From an uncultured Desulfovibrio sp. (lineage in GTDB: Bacteria; Desulfobacterota; Desulfovibrionia; Desulfovibrionales; Desulfovibrionaceae), in assembly GCA_900555975.1 (NCBI GenBank), contig USNI01000034.1, positions 1 to 9,236 of the forward strand: DNA of 9,236 nt, read 5' to 3'. Below the pieces are notes generated by a model. It was not told the DNA's origin, did not search any database, and saw only the letters and a program-made list of their open reading frames with translations. The position numbers and the translations under genes were made by a program. The first letter of the stretch is position 1. Each line of letters starts with the position of its first letter. Positions 1 to 6,201 of this stretch are shown here, piece after piece.

Positions 1-2
1 CA

Positions 3-209
3 GAGGCCGCGCTTGCCTATGAAAACGTGATTTCCGGCTATCCCAACAGCGTGAAGGCTCCGGCATCCTATCTGAAGCAGGGCATGTCTTTTCTGCAGCT
101 CGACAAGAAGGCTGCCGCCAAGCAGCGTCTGAACGAGCTGGTGCGCAAGTTCCCCAAGGCTCCTGAAGCCACCCGTGCCAAGCAGGTCATTTCTCAGAAT
201 AAGCTGTAG
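3..209 (+). CDS. CpoB/YbgF-like TPR protein, C-terminal fragment
   Basis: Only the last 68 codons are present; the reading frame is open from base 3 and the true start lies left of the window. The fragment reads as tetratricopeptide repeat helices, with the repeat-type turns YPNSVKAPASYLKQG and FPKAPEATRAKQ spaced about 34 residues apart. This is the pattern of the C-terminal TPR domain of CpoB/YbgF, a periplasmic protein that works with the Tol-Pal envelope complex and links outer-membrane constriction to peptidoglycan synthesis. It ends in the short basic tail QVISQNKL and is followed by an intrinsic terminator, so it is probably the last gene of its transcript. The signal peptide and coiled-coil half of such proteins cannot be checked here. 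Another periplasmic TPR protein (for example BamD-like) is possible. Confidence 0.7.
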   Translation, partial: EAALAYENVISGYPNSVKAPASYLKQGMSFLQLDKKAAAKQRLNELVRKFPKAPEATRAKQVISQNKL

Positions 210-234
210 ACAGCCCGCAGTCGGTTGTTTCGAG

Positions 235-265
235 AGGCCCGGCGGCAAATGACGCCGGGCCTTTT
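235..265 (+). terminator. Intrinsic terminator after the cpoB-like gene
   Basis: A perfect 10-bp GC-rich stem has arms 235-244 (AGGCCCGGCG) and 253-262 (CGCCGGGCCT) around the 8-base loop GCAAATGA. The 3' arm runs into TTTT. It lies 26 bases after the stop codon at 209 and separates the upstream transcript from the helicase operon. Confidence 0.9.
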
Positions 266-300
266 ATGCCCCTTCGAAGCGATTTCATGGAGCTTCCCCT

Positions 301-313
301 GACATCCGATGTC
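301..313. promoter_or_regulatory. Perfect 6-1-6 dyad upstream of the helicase promoter
   Basis: GACATC and GATGTC flank a single central C, giving a perfect inverted repeat about 50 bases upstream of the -35 box of the helicase promoter. The size and symmetry suit a dimeric regulator. No regulator is identified, and a chance palindrome is possible. Confidence 0.25.
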
Positions 314-364
314 GGTCGGAAACAGAAGGGGCATCGTCGTCATTCGGGAGGAGACGCTGCTCTC

Positions 365-393
365 TTGGCAATGGGGAAAGAATCGGCTATGAT
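365..393 (+). promoter_or_regulatory. Sigma70-type promoter of the helicase-trmI operon
   Basis: TTGGCA at 365-370 and TATGAT at 388-393 each differ from the vegetative consensus at one position, and they are separated by the optimal 17 bases. Transcription would begin near base 400, leaving a leader of about 43 bases before the ATG at 443. This also argues against the longer open frame that begins at 266, because a start there would lie upstream of the promoter and inside the terminator region. Confidence 0.7.
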
Positions 394-442
394 ACCATGT
401 TCCTTCAAGTCATGTATTTTTCCCTTCTATCAGGATTCGCAT

Positions 443-2167
443 ATGCCGGATACTATGAACAATGACGAGGAGCTGAAAATTACGGCTCCCGAAGATTTCC
501 TTCCGCCCTGCGCGCTGGAAGAGCTGCCAGAATCCATGCAGCAGGCCTGCGTCCGCGCCGACTGGATGCGTCTCATGCCTGTCCAGGCGCACGCTCTGCC
601 CTATCTCATGCACGGTCGCGACATTATGGTGCAGTCCCGTACAGGCAGCGGCAAAACCGGAGCCTATCTGCTGCCGCTCCTTTCTCTGCTGGATCCGGGA
701 GAAAGAAAGCCTCAGGCTCTCATTCTTGCGCCTACCCGCGAACTGGCCAGTCAGGTGGAGCACGAGGCTCGTCTTCTTTTTGAAGGCACCGGGCTTTTTG
801 TGGCATCCCTGTACGGTGGTGTAGGGTACGGGCGTCAGCTCGAGGCGCTGAAGGAGGGCGTACAGGTCATCGTGGGCACTCCTGGCCGTGTTCTCGATCA
901 TCTGCTGCGCCGGACGCTTTCCCTCGAATTCCTGCGTGCGCTCATTTTTGATGAAGCCGATCGCATGCTTTCCATCGGGTTTTATCCCGATATGAAGGAA
1001 ATCCAGCGCTACCTGCCTTCCCATGCCATACTGTCCGCACTTTTTTCCGCCACATATCCTCAGCATGTGCTGAATCTGGCGGGAGAGTTTCTGCGCGAGC
1101 CGCAGATGCTCAGCCTCTCTCAGGGACAGGTTCATGTGGCAACCATTCAGCATCTCTATGTGGAATGCGGCCGCATGGACAAGGACCGCACGCTGGTGCG
1201 CCTCATGGAAACCGAGAATCCTACTTCGGCCATCATTTTCTGCAATACCAAGTCCAATGTGCACTATGTGACCGCTGTGCTCAAGGGATTCGGCTACAAT
1301 GCGGACGAGTTGTCCGCCGATCTTTCTCAAAACAGGCGTGAGGAAGTTCTTGCCCGCCTGCGCGAAGGAAAGGTGCGTCTTCTTGTGGCGACCGACGTTG
1401 CGGCCCGTGGGATAGACATTCCCGCGCTTTCCCATGTGTTTCTGTACGAGCCGCCGGAAGATCGGGAGTCCTACATTCATCGCGCGGGACGTACGGGACG
1501 CGCAGGAGCAGCAGGTACGGTGATTTCCCTCGTGGACATCATGGAAAAAATGGAGCTGCAGCGTATAGCATCTTTTTACCGCATCGATCTGACGCCCCTT
1601 GCCAACCCCACGGATGAGGAAGTAGCCATCGCCGCAGGTCGTCGTGAAACCGCGCTGCTCGATGCGCGTCGCAGAGCCTGTACCGGTCTGCAGCTGGAAC
1701 GGTCCCGCCGCTATCTTTCCCTTGTAAAGGAGATGGCCCAGAGCGACGACGAGGATCAGCTTCTCCTTCTGGCTCTTCTGATGGATGCCGATTATCAGCG
1801 CAGCCTCGGCATGGAGCAGACGCTTCCCCGTCCCCGTGCCGAGCGTGAGAATGAGCGTCGCTCATCCCGTCGGAAAGGCCGTGAAAAGTCCGGGGACGCT
1901 GCCGAAGGTGACGGCGGGGAAAAATCCCGTTCCGGCCGGCGCAGATCCAGAAAGGAACCTGAGAAAGGCACGGAATCCGCTTCCTTGTCTGCGGAAGCTG
2001 CCGAAGAAAAGACGACTGATCCGGTCGGTACTGAGTCTGTGCGGGAAGGCGAAGGACGCAGACGTCGTCCCCGTCGCCGTGGCCGCCGTCGTCCTGCGTC
2101 TGAAGCCGGGACCGGAGAGACCCGGGACGGAAGCGTGTCCCCGGTTCAGGCAGGAGATGCGGAGTAG
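443..2167 (+). CDS. DEAD-box ATP-dependent RNA helicase
   Basis: A 574-residue ATP-dependent RNA helicase of the DEAD-box (superfamily 2) family, which unwinds short RNA duplexes in ribosome assembly, RNA decay or cold adaptation. All core motifs are visible: Q-motif glutamine Q47, motif I SRTGSGKT (65-72), Ia PTRELA (97-102), GG (125-126), TPGR (146-149), DEAD (170-173), SAT (202-204), AIIFCNT (263-269), motif V ATDVAARGID (316-325) and motif VI HRAGRTGR (346-353). After the two RecA folds comes a helical stretch to about residue 455, then a low-complexity Arg/Lys/Glu-rich tail (about 460-574) with RRRRPRRRGRRR near 539-550, typical of nonspecific RNA-binding tails. The start at 443 is chosen because AGGA lies 7 bases upstream, the promoter is at 365-393, and the extra N-terminus of the longer frame is unlike the family. 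The Q motif reads LMPVQ rather than the usual PTPIQ type. The subfamily (CsdA/DeaD, RhlE, RhlB) cannot be settled from sequence alone. First gene of a three-gene unit. Confidence 0.93.
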   Translation: MPDTMNNDEELKITAPEDFLPPCALEELPESMQQACVRADWMRLMPVQAHALPYLMHGRDIMVQSRTGSGKTGAYLLPLLSLLDPGERKPQALILAPTRELASQVEHEARLLFEGTGLFVASLYGGVGYGRQLEALKEGVQVIVGTPGRVLDHLLRRTLSLEFLRALIFDEADRMLSIGFYPDMKEIQRYLPSHAILSALFSATYPQHVLNLAGEFLREPQMLSLSQGQVHVATIQHLYVECGRMDKDRTLVRLMETENPTSAIIFCNTKSNVHYVTAVLKGFGYNADELSADLSQNRREEVLARLREGKVRLLVATDVAARGIDIPALSHVFLYEPPEDRESYIHRAGRTGRAGAAGTVISLVDIMEKMELQRIASFYRIDLTPLANPTDEEVAIAAGRRETALLDARRRACTGLQLERSRRYLSLVKEMAQSDDEDQLLLLALLMDADYQRSLGMEQTLPRPRAERENERRSSRRKGREKSGDAAEGDGGEKSRSGRRRSRKEPEKGTESASLSAEAAEEKTTDPVGTESVREGEGRRRRPRRRGRRRPASEAGTGETRDGSVSPVQAGDAE

Positions 2168-2172
2168 AGATC

Positions 2173-2643
2173 GTGCGCGTACCCGATACGGTGGTTGATC
2201 CGCAGGCGGGCAATTCCAGTCCGGAAGCGCTGGTGAACACCTTCGAGGCGCTGCTTGCGGATGCTGATGTTGACACCTTTTTCAGAATTCTCGGCATAGG
2301 TCGCCTTGCCCGTTCCGCAAGGCGGCGGATGTATCCGGTGTTTACGGCCTTATGTGCGGGATTGTGGCGTCTGGCCCTGAAAAGGGCCGTACCCGACCGC
2401 TGCGACGAGGCGTGTGAACGGTATGTGGTCTGGCTGCAGTCGGGCGGACGGGACGCCGACGCTCAGGTGCTGCTCGTCCGCGACGTCGCCGCTCATCTTC
2501 CGCCAAGCGGGGGAGAGGACTTCACGCCCGCTGCCCGCGAGGTTTTCAGCAGGGCGGGCAGAACACCTGATCAGGCGGGGCTTGTGGGCATGGCGCTGTT
2601 TCTGCGGCGTCTGTATGATTATTTTTTCAACCATCTCATGTAA
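2173..2643 (+). CDS. Hypothetical helical protein between helicase and trmI
   Basis: I do not recognise this 156-residue protein. It starts with GTG, with GGAG 8 bases upstream inside the last codons of the helicase gene, so translation is probably coupled. Its stop lies 11 bases before trmI. No signal peptide or clear membrane segment is visible; the stretch around 53-69 (MYPVFTALCAGLWRLAL) is hydrophobic but contains an Arg and looks like an amphipathic helix. The sequence is rich in Ala, Leu and Arg and looks all-alpha, with an Arg cluster at 44-52, Cys at 61, 77 and 81 (the latter two as CDEAC), and an aromatic C-terminus (LRRLYDYFFNHLM). Codon use resembles its neighbours, with no sign of transfer. 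Lying between two RNA-acting genes it may serve RNA metabolism, but that is guilt by association only. Confidence 0.8.
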   Translation: MRVPDTVVDPQAGNSSPEALVNTFEALLADADVDTFFRILGIGRLARSARRRMYPVFTALCAGLWRLALKRAVPDRCDEACERYVVWLQSGGRDADAQVLLVRDVAAHLPPSGGEDFTPAAREVFSRAGRTPDQAGLVGMALFLRRLYDYFFNHLM

Positions 2644-2654
2644 CAGGAAATCTT

Positions 2655-3563
2655 ATGCCTCAGTACGGCGATCTCGTCATTCTGGCTTCTCCCCGCGGCA
2701 AGCGGCACATCTACCGCATCGAGGAAGGACATGATCTGCATACGCAGGACGGCGTCATGCGGGCGGCCGATGTGGTGGCTGCCGATTTCGGTACCGAAGT
2801 ACGCACCGCCATCGGAGTTCCCTTCCGGCTGGAGCAGCCTCAGCTCTACGACCTGGTCATGGGCATCAAAAGGCAGACGCAGATCATGTATCCCAAGGAC
2901 ATGGGACTCATCTGCTTCAAGCTCGGCGTAGGCAACGGACGCACCATACTTGAAGCCGGTTCCGGTTCCGGCGGATTCACGCTGGCGCTGTCGTGGTTCT
3001 CCGGTCCGAACGGCCATGTACACAGCTTCGAGGCCCGCGAGGAGTTCCATAAGTTGGCAAAACGCAATCTGGAATGGGCAGGTGTCGGCGACAACGTCAC
3101 CTTCCACCTGCGCGACATCGCCGACGGATTCGGTGTCGATGATCCCGCGGTGCTCAATGGAAAGAAGGGCGATGCACTCTTTCTGGATGTGCGCACGCCC
3201 TGGGAATATCTGGATGCCGCTCGTGAGGCTCTTGTGCCCGGCGCACCCATAGCCTTTCTTCTGCCCACCGTGGAACAGGTTTCCGAACTCATCAAGGTGC
3301 TGGAAATAGAGCCTTTTGAGGAGACGGAAGTCTGTGAAATCCTTGTGCGGCCGTGGAAGGTCGTGCCGGGACGACTCCGCCCGGCGGACCGCATGAGCGC
3401 GCACACGGCTTTTCTGGTGTTCACGAGAGTGCAGGAACGCAGCGCCGACTGGGATGCCCTCATTCCGCTCGGCACCCGTGAGCGCAAGCAGGAAGCGGCC
3501 CGTCAGGCACGGCTCGCCGCAGCCCGAGGGGAAGATCCCGACGGCGTGGATTATGAGATCTAG
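2655..3563 (+). CDS. trmI: tRNA (adenine-N1)-methyltransferase TrmI (m1A58)
   Basis: A 302-residue S-adenosylmethionine-dependent methyltransferase of the TrmI/Gcd14 family, which makes 1-methyladenosine at position 58 in the T-loop of tRNA and usually acts as a homotetramer. An N-terminal beta-rich domain (about 1-60) leads to the family hallmark QIMYPKDMGLI (76-86). The SAM-binding motif I EAGSGSGGFTLALS is at 100-113. The FLDVRTPW segment (176-183) holds the likely catalytic Asp178, equivalent to the Asp in the family's DLxxPW motif. The C-terminal hallmark RPADRMSAHTAFLVF (242-256) is also present. The basic, helical last 30 residues look like a lineage-specific tail. AGGA stands 6 bases before the ATG. 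It is the third gene of the helicase unit and no convincing terminator follows it, so read-through into the next gene is possible. In the catalytic motif the residues between Asp and PW are VRT rather than the usual hydrophobic-then-acidic or Pro residues. Confidence 0.92.
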   Translation: MPQYGDLVILASPRGKRHIYRIEEGHDLHTQDGVMRAADVVAADFGTEVRTAIGVPFRLEQPQLYDLVMGIKRQTQIMYPKDMGLICFKLGVGNGRTILEAGSGSGGFTLALSWFSGPNGHVHSFEAREEFHKLAKRNLEWAGVGDNVTFHLRDIADGFGVDDPAVLNGKKGDALFLDVRTPWEYLDAAREALVPGAPIAFLLPTVEQVSELIKVLEIEPFEETEVCEILVRPWKVVPGRLRPADRMSAHTAFLVFTRVQERSADWDALIPLGTRERKQEAARQARLAAARGEDPDGVDYEI

Positions 3564-3576
3564 AGAACCCGGGAAC

Positions 3577-3650
3577 CCGGCATCTTTGATCCGGCATGGT
3601 CACATGTTCCGGCGACTCCTGCTGCGTCATGCGCGGGGAAAGGATGCCGG
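3577..3650 (+). repeat. Inverted repeat enclosing a small hairpin (first of the intergenic series)
   Basis: CCGGCATC (3577-3584) is the exact reverse complement of GATGCCGG (3643-3650), and the stem can be lengthened by TTT/AAA with one bulged G. Inside it CCGGCATG (3591-3598) can pair with CATG-tt-CCGG (3603-3612) around the loop GTCA. It begins 13 bases after the trmI stop. There is no T tract, so it is not a standard intrinsic terminator; it may stabilise the 3' end of the trmI transcript or form part of a leader. Confidence 0.45.
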
Positions 3651-3652
3651 AA

Positions 3653-3708
3653 GAAATTGCGTGTCAGGGACACGAGAAATCGTGAGGGTCTGACGCCGGG
3701 GCAATTTC
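3653..3708 (+). repeat. Three-tier nested hairpin with a GAAA tetraloop
   Basis: Three stems stack on one axis: outer GAAATTGC/GCAATTTC (3653-3660 with 3701-3708), middle GTCAG/CTGAC (3663-3667 with 3690-3694) and inner CACGA/TCGTG (3671-3675 with 3680-3684). The inner stem is capped by GAAA, a GNRA-type tetraloop. An alternative small hairpin GTGTC-agg-GACAC (3661-3673) competes with the inner stems. Eighteen matched pairs in correct nesting within 56 bases is more order than expected by chance and suggests a folded RNA, though its function is unknown. Confidence 0.5.
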
Positions 3709-3736
3709 CGGACGCTCTGCTCGGAATGGTACGGAA

Positions 3737-3779
3737 CCGTGCGCCCGCATGTTCCGTTCGGCAGAACGGCGGCGCACGG
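3737..3779 (+). repeat. Nested hairpin with perfect 9-bp and 6-bp stems
   Basis: CCGTGCGCC (3737-3745) is the exact reverse complement of GGCGCACGG (3771-3779). Within it CCGTTC (3754-3759) pairs with GAACGG (3764-3769) around the tetraloop GGCA. The two stems are separated by an 8-base bulge on the 5' side and one base on the 3' side. No T tract follows. Confidence 0.5.
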
Positions 3780-3786
3780 AGGATGC

Positions 3787-3823
3787 TTTCCGGCCCCGCA
3801 GTCTTATCTGTGCCGGCCGGAGA
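3787..3823 (+). repeat. GC-rich hairpin before the ABC-F leader
   Basis: TTTCCGGCC (3787-3795) pairs with GGCCGGAGA (3815-3823) over nine positions including one G-T wobble, around a 19-base loop. The loop can itself form a short CAG/CTG stem. This is the last large hairpin before the short leader ORF at 3861 and is not followed by a T tract. Confidence 0.4.
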
Positions 3824-3860
3824 CGGGAAAAACGTTTCAGGTGGAGAGAGAAGGACATCC

Positions 3861-3944
3861 ATGTCTTCAGTTTCCGGGATGCGGGTCGGAGTCCGACATC
3901 TTGTCACCATAACACGGGGCGGCACCCCGGATGCATTGTCATGA
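3861..3944 (+). CDS. Putative 27-residue leader peptide of the ABC-F gene
   Basis: A short ORF begins with ATG 5 bases after AAGGA (3851-3855), a better ribosome binding site than that of the ABC-F gene itself. Its TGA overlaps the ABC-F ATG in the form ATGA (3941-3944), the standard arrangement for translational coupling. The peptide starts MSSVSGMRVG and ends GGTPDALS, with no recognised domain. Its codons run through the small hairpin at 3915-3929, so ribosomes translating it would open that structure. Several antibiotic-resistance ABC-F genes are known to be controlled by upstream leader ORFs, which makes the idea reasonable, but a chance ORF in GC-rich DNA cannot be excluded. Confidence 0.35.
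   Translation: MSSVSGMRVGVRHLVTITRGGTPDALS
3915..3929 (+). promoter_or_regulatory. Small hairpin next to the ABC-F start
   Basis: CGGGG (3915-3919) and CCCCG (3925-3929) pair around CGGCA, ending 11 bases before the ABC-F ATG. The stem overlaps the only weak Shine-Dalgarno-like bases for that gene (CCGGA, 3927-3931), so the folded form could hinder initiation unless opened by ribosomes on the leader ORF. Confidence 0.35.
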
Positions 3945-5956
3945 ACATCACCATTCAGAATCTTTCCAAATCTTACGGCGGTCGCGATATTTTCCATGAT
4001 TTTTCTCTGGATATCGTGGACGGCATGCGGCTTTGCGTATGCGGTCCCAACGGAACGGGCAAGTCCACGCTTCTGCGCATGATGGCAGGAGTGGATGCCC
4101 CGGACGGTGGTCGCGTCATCATTCCCAGGGACTGTCGCGTGGGGTATGTGGAACAGATACTGGATGAAAAGACCCTTGATGTGCCTCTTCTGGAATGGGT
4201 GCAGGATGCGCTGCCGGACTGGGGCGATTTCTGGCAGGAATGGGAAAAGGCGCAGTCTGCAGGAGACGAGACGGCCATGAACCGGCTCATGGCCCGTCAG
4301 CATGATCTTGAGACGCGATACGGCTATAATCCTGAACAGCGTGCGCAGACGGTGCTTTCCGGTCTGGGATTTTCAAAGGACAAATGGCATCTGCCCATCC
4401 GGCAGCTGTCCGGCGGCTGGCGTGAGCGCGCCAAGCTGGCCCGCGTGCTTACTGCCGGGGCCGATGTGCTCTTTCTTGACGAACCTACCAACCATCTGGA
4501 TCTTGAGGCCGTGGAGTGGCTGGAAGAGTTCCTCATGGAGTTCAAGGGAATTCTGGTGTTCGTGGCGCATGACCGTGTGTTCATGGATCATGTGGGTACG
4601 CATGTTCTGTATCTGGGGGCATCCAGACCCATATTCCGCAAGTGTTCCTACACCAAGTTTCTGGAGCTTCAGGAGGAAATAGAGGAGCAGCGTGAACGCG
4701 AGGCCAAGCAGATTGCCGACGAGATAGCGCACAAGATGGACTTTGTTCGCCGTTTCAAGGCCAAGGCCACCAAGGCCCGTCAGGCGGGATCCCGTCAGAA
4801 GCAGGCGAAGAAGCTGGAAAAGGAACTGGAGCAGTATCGTCCTGAGCCGAAAAGGCGTGAGCTTTCGTTCAAGTGGCCTGAGGCGGCACCTTCGGAAAAG
4901 GTCGTGCTTTCCGTCGCGGATCTGGCCTTCCATTTTCCGGACGGAACCACGCTCTGGCCGCCGCTCACCTTTTCGCTGTTCCGTGGACAGAGGGTCGGCC
5001 TTGTAGGACACAACGGCTGCGGCAAGTCGACGCTTCTCAAGATTCTTGCCGGCAGACTGGCCCGTACCGGCGGAACGCTGACCATGGGTTCCACGACGCG
5101 CATGGGATACTACAGTCAGCAGCAGGCGGAGACTCTGGATCTTGGTGGCACCGTTCTTGGAGAAATGCGTCGTCTGTCCGATCCGCACACATCGGAAGAG
5201 GAGCTGATGAGCGTGCTCGGTCTGTTCATGCTTGGTCAGGGCTACTTCGACCGGGCGGTGGACTCTCTTTCCGGCGGGGAGAGAAGCCGGCTCGTTCTTG
5301 CGCTGCTTTTCCTCAGGCGCTGCAATTTTCTTGTTCTTGACGAACCTACGAACCATCTGGATCTGGAAAGCCGCGACGCGCTTGTGGAGGCTCTGGAGGC
5401 CTTCGACGGAACGCTTCTCGTAGTGGCGCACGATCGTCATCTGCTTACCGAGGCCGTGGATGAAATCTGGGCCGTGGACGATATGGGAATCACCGTCTAC
5501 AAGGAAGGCTTTGCGCAGTATGACGCTGCGCGCCGGGCGGCGCGCGCTGCGGCGGCAAAGCAGGACCTTGAGCCGGCTTCCTCGGTCCCGTCGTCTTCGC
5601 CGGCCTGCCGACCCCTGCCGGGAACAAATCTTTCCCGTGAGGACCTCAAGAAGCTCAAGCGTGAGCAGGCCGAACAGAGAAACGCTCTTTACAAGCAATT
5701 GAAACCGCTGCAGGCTTCCTATGAGAAGCAGGAAAAGGCCTTTGAGGCGCTTCTTGCCAGACAGGAGGAAGTGGAGGGGTTGCTTGCAGATCCGGCCATC
5801 TATGCCGACGGGACAAGAGCCGCGGAACTTCTCAAGGAGTTTCATTCGCTCCAGGAATGCTCCGAAAGGGAACTGGAGGAGCTTGGGGAGCTGGAGGCGC
5901 GTATTGCCGACCTTGAGGCCAGAAGATCGGCCCTTTCTCTTGACGGAGGAGAGTAG
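3941..5956 (+). CDS. ABC-F ATPase, YheS/Uup type (ribosome-associated)
   Basis: A 671-residue cytoplasmic ABC-F protein with two ATP-binding cassettes and no membrane domain; such proteins bind the ribosomal E site and ease stalled or slow translation. Cassette 1 has Walker A GPNGTGKS (35-42), signature LSGGW (156-160), Walker B LFLDEPTNHLDLE (177-189) and the switch His in AHDR (209-212). Cassette 2 has GHNGCGKS (356-363), LSGGE (443-447), LVLDEPTNHLDLES (464-477) and AHDR (496-499). Both catalytic glutamates are present, so both sites look active. The charged linker at about 240-305 contains FVRRFKAKATKARQAGSRQK, which resembles YheS-type P-site-tRNA interaction helices. After a low-complexity Ser/Pro/Ala hinge near 540-562, a long Glu/Lys/Leu-rich coiled coil fills about 565-665, as in Uup and YheS. 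The frame stays open upstream to 3749 but that extension is Arg-rich and unlike the family; the protein proper begins MNITIQNLSKSYGG. Housekeeping ABC-F is more likely than antibiotic resistance. Confidence 0.9.
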   Translation: MNITIQNLSKSYGGRDIFHDFSLDIVDGMRLCVCGPNGTGKSTLLRMMAGVDAPDGGRVIIPRDCRVGYVEQILDEKTLDVPLLEWVQDALPDWGDFWQEWEKAQSAGDETAMNRLMARQHDLETRYGYNPEQRAQTVLSGLGFSKDKWHLPIRQLSGGWRERAKLARVLTAGADVLFLDEPTNHLDLEAVEWLEEFLMEFKGILVFVAHDRVFMDHVGTHVLYLGASRPIFRKCSYTKFLELQEEIEEQREREAKQIADEIAHKMDFVRRFKAKATKARQAGSRQKQAKKLEKELEQYRPEPKRRELSFKWPEAAPSEKVVLSVADLAFHFPDGTTLWPPLTFSLFRGQRVGLVGHNGCGKSTLLKILAGRLARTGGTLTMGSTTRMGYYSQQQAETLDLGGTVLGEMRRLSDPHTSEEELMSVLGLFMLGQGYFDRAVDSLSGGERSRLVLALLFLRRCNFLVLDEPTNHLDLESRDALVEALEAFDGTLLVVAHDRHLLTEAVDEIWAVDDMGITVYKEGFAQYDAARRAARAAAAKQDLEPASSVPSSSPACRPLPGTNLSREDLKKLKREQAEQRNALYKQLKPLQASYEKQEKAFEALLARQEEVEGLLADPAIYADGTRAAELLKEFHSLQECSERELEELGELEARIADLEARRSALSLDGGE

Positions 5957-6201
5957 TTTTGTCCGGGCATTCCCGTCCGTCGTCCGCCGTTCCGGCATGG
6001 TTCGGGAGAGAGGCGGCGTATTCTCGTATTGCCTGCATGTGAGGGACGGTGTTTCAGAAAGCCCGGTCGTCGGGGCAGAAAGCGCCTTTTTGTCGGGAAG
6101 CCGTAAGAAATGGCTCATCAGAGCATGGAAGGACGATACGGGCTGCTGGAAACGATAAAAAAGTCTGACTGTCATCATATTGCCTCAGTTGTATGCCATG
6201 C
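5957..6201. other. Intergenic stretch with no convincing gene
   Basis: Between the ABC-F stop and the hairpin at 6202 I see no credible coding sequence, strong promoter or structured RNA. Minor items are CGGG-catt-CCCG (5964-5975), the direct repeat CGTATT (6017-6022 and 6025-6030) and a weak GGC/GCC stem before T5 (6074-6091), too short to call a terminator. Confidence 0.5.

Noticed and set aside
266..442. N-terminal extension of the helicase from ATG 266
   Set aside because: It begins directly at the end of the terminator T tract, upstream of the promoter at 365-393, and its 59 residues are unlike any DEAD-box N-terminus. ATG 443 has a proper ribosome binding site.
410..1480. Minus-strand open frame of 356 codons opposite the helicase
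   Set aside because: It is a shadow of the DEAD-box gene, has no motif, and would begin inside helicase motif VI.
3657..3860. Longer version of the ABC-F leader ORF beginning at TTG 3657
   Set aside because: The start is a rare TTG inside a stem with no good ribosome binding site, and the translation is low-complexity Arg/Gly-rich. Only the part from ATG 3861 has start signals.
3901..3929. TTGTCA/CATAAC as a promoter directly before the ABC-F gene
   Set aside because: The two elements are only a base apart, no -10 stands at proper spacing from TTGTCA, and no -35 stands at proper spacing before CATAAC.
3749..3940. N-terminal extension of the ABC-F protein from ATG 3749
   Set aside because: The 64 added residues are Arg-rich, come from the hairpin region, and precede the normal ABC-F beginning MNITIQNLSKSYGG.
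6074..6091. GGC-loop-GCC followed by T5 as a terminator of the ABC-F gene
   Set aside because: The stem is only three GC pairs plus a wobble, too weak to support termination.
4373..6178. Minus-strand open frame of 601 codons opposite the ABC-F gene
   Set aside because: The translation is Arg/Leu/Gln-rich with no family motif, and it lies over both Walker boxes and the coiled coil of the real gene.
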